Assembly: GCA_964344625.1 (NCBI GenBank)
Contig: CAYFNZ010000027.1
Coordinates: 1-16,197 of the forward strand
DNA from: JAAYEL01 sp964344625
Lineage (GTDB): Bacteria; Bacillota; Clostridia; Tissierellales; Peptoniphilaceae
Length of the DNA stretch: 16,197 nucleotides
Reading direction: 5' to 3'
Shown: piece after piece, positions 14,588 to 16,197 of the stretch
Layout of the letters: every line of letters starts with the position of its first letter
Numbering within the stretch: position 1 is the stretch's first letter
Made by a program: the position numbers and the translations under genes
The notes under the pieces: generated by a model
Told to the model about the DNA's origin: nothing
What the model saw: the letters and a program-made list of their open reading frames with translations, nothing else
Databases searched by the model: none

Positions 14588-15274
14588 ATGAAAAAGAGAA
14601 TAGATTTAATAGTAGACCTTGTAGATGAGGGGAAGGTTACTTGCGATATAGGGACTGACCACGGGATTACTGCTATAAAGATATGCCAGCTTAAAAATCC
14701 TAAGAAGATGATAGCCACTGACATAAGTGAAGAATCTCTAAAGAAACTTAGAAGTAAACAGGAAAGCAGGGATTATAAGATAATTAGTCTGGTTACGGAT
14801 GGGATAAAAGAGCTTTCTCCTTATGAGCCTGAGATAATAATCATTTCTGGTATGGGGGGCTTTTTGATTTCAAAAATTATTAAGGAAGGACTTGATGTGG
14901 CTAAAAAGGCCCAAAAGTTAATCCTTCAGGCTAACAATTCCCTGGACCAACTTAGAAGGTTCTTGTTGATGAATAGCTTCGATATAGTGGATGAGAAGAT
15001 TTGCCTTGAAGACGACATATTTTACGACATAATTGTGGCTACATATGTAGAAGGTCTAAGTAAGTCCTACGACAAGGATTATTATTATGAATATGGCTAC
15101 CACCTTATTAAAAATAAGGAGGAATTATTAAAGGAAAAACTATTAAAAAATAGGGCCAACCTAGAAAATATAAAAGACCAAATCAAGGATATTGATAGCG
15201 ATTCTTCAAGGACTAGGATTCAAGAGATAGACAAAGAATTAAAAGAAATACAAGAGGTACTTACATGCTTATAA
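14588..15274 (+). CDS. trmK: tRNA (adenine(22)-N1)-methyltransferase TrmK
   Basis: A YqfN/TrmK-family SAM-dependent enzyme that methylates N1 of adenine 22 in some bacterial tRNAs. The 228 residues fit the family (about 230). The SAM-binding motif I reads D20-I-G-T-D-H-G26, followed by ATDISEESL (about 43-51), and by ISGMGGFLI and LILQANN with the active-site asparagine pattern. The C-terminus is a charged coiled coil (about residues 175-226), typical of TrmK. An AGAGG site lies 6 bases before the ATG, immediately after the rpoD hairpin. The gene overlaps the next one by 10 bases. Its place directly after the sigma factor gene is conserved with B. subtilis. Confidence 0.95.
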   Translation: MKKRIDLIVDLVDEGKVTCDIGTDHGITAIKICQLKNPKKMIATDISEESLKKLRSKQESRDYKIISLVTDGIKELSPYEPEIIIISGMGGFLISKIIKEGLDVAKKAQKLILQANNSLDQLRRFLLMNSFDIVDEKICLEDDIFYDIIVATYVEGLSKSYDKDYYYEYGYHLIKNKEELLKEKLLKNRANLENIKDQIKDIDSDSSRTRIQEIDKELKEIQEVLTCL

Positions 15275-16044
15275 GAGATTTTATAGACCTATTTGAAAGT
15301 GAAATCCCCCTAAGTCTACAAGATGACTGGGACAACTCCGGCTGGCAACTTGGGGACAAGGATAGTGACCTAAAAGGAATTCTACTATGTGTAGATGTTA
15401 CAGAAGATGTCATCGACCAGGCTATAAGCCTAGGAGCTAACTTGATTGTAGCCCACCATCCCATATTATTTAGGCCGACTAAGTCCTTGGATATGGACTA
15501 TTTTATTACGAGAAAACTGATTAAGGCGGCAAAAAACGATATTTGTATTTATGCCTGCCATACTCCAATAGATGTTCATAAAAATGGCTTAAATAGCTAT
15601 GTCTTTAAGAAGATAGGCTTTAAGTCCCAAGATAAATTGATTTATACCTATGAGGACAATGGCTATGGGGATGTTTCAAGCTTTCCGACTAGGAAGGTCT
15701 GGGACCTTGCAGACCAAATAAAGGAAAGGCTGGACTTGGACCACCTTATTCTTTATGGAGATGAAGAAAAAGAAGTTGGAAAAGTTTGTCTAGTTACAGG
15801 CTCTGGAGCTAGTTTTTTACCAGAATGCCTAAGGCAGAAAGTTGAACTCTTAATAACAGCTGATGTCGGGCACCATGATGCCATGGATGCCCAAGAGCAG
15901 GGCATAATAGTTATGGACTTAGGCCACTACCAATCAGAGAGATTTTTCAATGAATTGCTACTTGAGAAAATAAACAAGATGGCTCCTGAGGTAAAAGTTT
16001 TTCTTCAGGAAGAAAGTGAAAAATATCTTAGGAAGATTTTTTAG
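15265..16044 (+). CDS. Nif3-like dinuclear metal centre protein, short form
   Basis: A member of the Nif3/YqfO/YbgI family (DUF34), toroidal hexamers with a two-metal site and no settled activity; GTP cyclohydrolase I type 2 annotations are common but uncertain. Metal-ligand motifs are visible: V62-A-H-H-P66 (H64, H65), VTGSGASFL, and the C-terminal DLGHYQSER (D218, H221, E225). At 259 residues it is the short version like E. coli YbgI (about 247), lacking the central PII-like insert of the about 370-residue B. subtilis YqfO. The ATG lies inside the end of trmK, behind an agagg site about 8 bases away. trmK-yqfO coupling is conserved in Firmicutes, which hints at a link to tRNA or nucleotide metabolism. 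Confidence 0.93.
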   Translation: MLIRDFIDLFESEIPLSLQDDWDNSGWQLGDKDSDLKGILLCVDVTEDVIDQAISLGANLIVAHHPILFRPTKSLDMDYFITRKLIKAAKNDICIYACHTPIDVHKNGLNSYVFKKIGFKSQDKLIYTYEDNGYGDVSSFPTRKVWDLADQIKERLDLDHLILYGDEEKEVGKVCLVTGSGASFLPECLRQKVELLITADVGHHDAMDAQEQGIIVMDLGHYQSERFFNELLLEKINKMAPEVKVFLQEESEKYLRKIF

Positions 16045-16047
16045 AAA

Positions 16048-16076
16048 TTGAAAGCATTATATTTATGTGCTAGAAT
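16048..16076 (+). promoter_or_regulatory. Promoter of rnpB
   Basis: TTGAAA (16048-16053) and TAGAAT (16071-16076) are separated by exactly 17 bases with an extended -10 (TGC). It begins three bases after the preceding stop codon and would start transcription near 16081-16084, where the RNase P RNA begins. Confidence 0.88.
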
Positions 16077-16080
16077 ACAT

Positions 16081-16197
16081 GATGAGTAAGTCAGATAATC
16101 GCGTGAGATTCACGAGGAAAGTCCGTGCACCATACAGCAAGAATGCCAGATAACGTCTGGTGAAGGCGACTTCAAGGCTAGTGCAACAGAGATATAC
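16081..16197 (+). ncRNA. rnpB: RNase P RNA, 5' part (cut by the window end)
   Basis: The catalytic RNA of RNase P, which trims tRNA 5' leaders. Recognised by the conserved gataatcgc and gaggaaagtcc (16114-16124) elements and by agtgcaacagaga (16180-16192). Visible helices are a short P3 CGTGA/TCACG (16102-16106 with 16110-16114), P8 CCAGA/TCTGG (16146-16150 with 16156-16160) whose taacg loop closely resembles that of E. coli, and P9 TGAAG/CTTCA (16161-16174) closed by a GCGA tetraloop. P9 leads almost directly to the agtgcaacagag core with no room for the P10.1 helix of type B, so it looks like type A. The exact 5' end is inferred from the promoter; the 3' part is outside. Confidence 0.93.

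Overview
The window is an ordinary low-GC Gram-positive housekeeping region. Gene order closely follows the Bacillus subtilis yqeZ-floA ... phoH ... era-recO-glyQS-yqfL-dnaG-sigA-trmK-yqfO neighbourhood. AT-rich codon choice (AGA/AGG arginine, many ATA isoleucine codons), GGAGG-type ribosome sites and the absence of the sporulation genes yqfC/yqfD usually found here suggest a non-sporulating anaerobic member of the Firmicutes. My best guess is the Tissierellia/Peptoniphilaceae (Anaerococcus-like), but the genus is inference. No mobile element, CRISPR array, tRNA or 16S/23S rRNA gene was seen, and no gap between genes exceeds about 200 bases.

Layout. (1) 1-769, minus strand: a lipoprotein with a long Lys/Glu/Ala coiled coil built partly from a 42-bp tandem repeat, with its own extended -10 promoter. 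(2) 963-2934, plus: a short NfeD protein, the flotillin FloA and an unrecognised charged protein, closed by a perfect 10-bp hairpin. (3) 3046-6851: a clear promoter, then phoH, ybeY, an undecaprenol/diacylglycerol kinase fused to a PAP2 phosphatase, era and recO. All junctions are tightly spaced or overlapping. (4) 6904-14517: a promoter overlapping the recO stop, then glyQ, glyS, the PPDK regulator yqfL, dnaG and an unusually long rpoD, followed by a hairpin. (5) 14588-16044: trmK and a short Nif3-family gene. (6) 16081-end: the 5' part of RNase P RNA (rnpB) behind a very good promoter.

Together the genes cover membrane microdomains (NfeD/FloA), ribosome and RNA maturation (PhoH, YbeY, Era, RNase P, TrmK), lipid-carrier recycling (kinase-PAP2), recombination (RecO), glycyl-tRNA charging, control of pyruvate phosphate dikinase, and initiation of replication and transcription (DnaG, RpoD).

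What departs from the textbook neighbourhood: a roughly 285-residue insert in RpoD; a kinase-phosphatase fusion that could make undecaprenyl phosphate by two routes; no pgpH between phoH and ybeY; no cdd and no ccpN; no T-box leader before glyQS; a type-A-looking RNase P RNA; and extended -10 (TGn) motifs at all four promoters I can place. I do not see a convincing new defence or mobile system.
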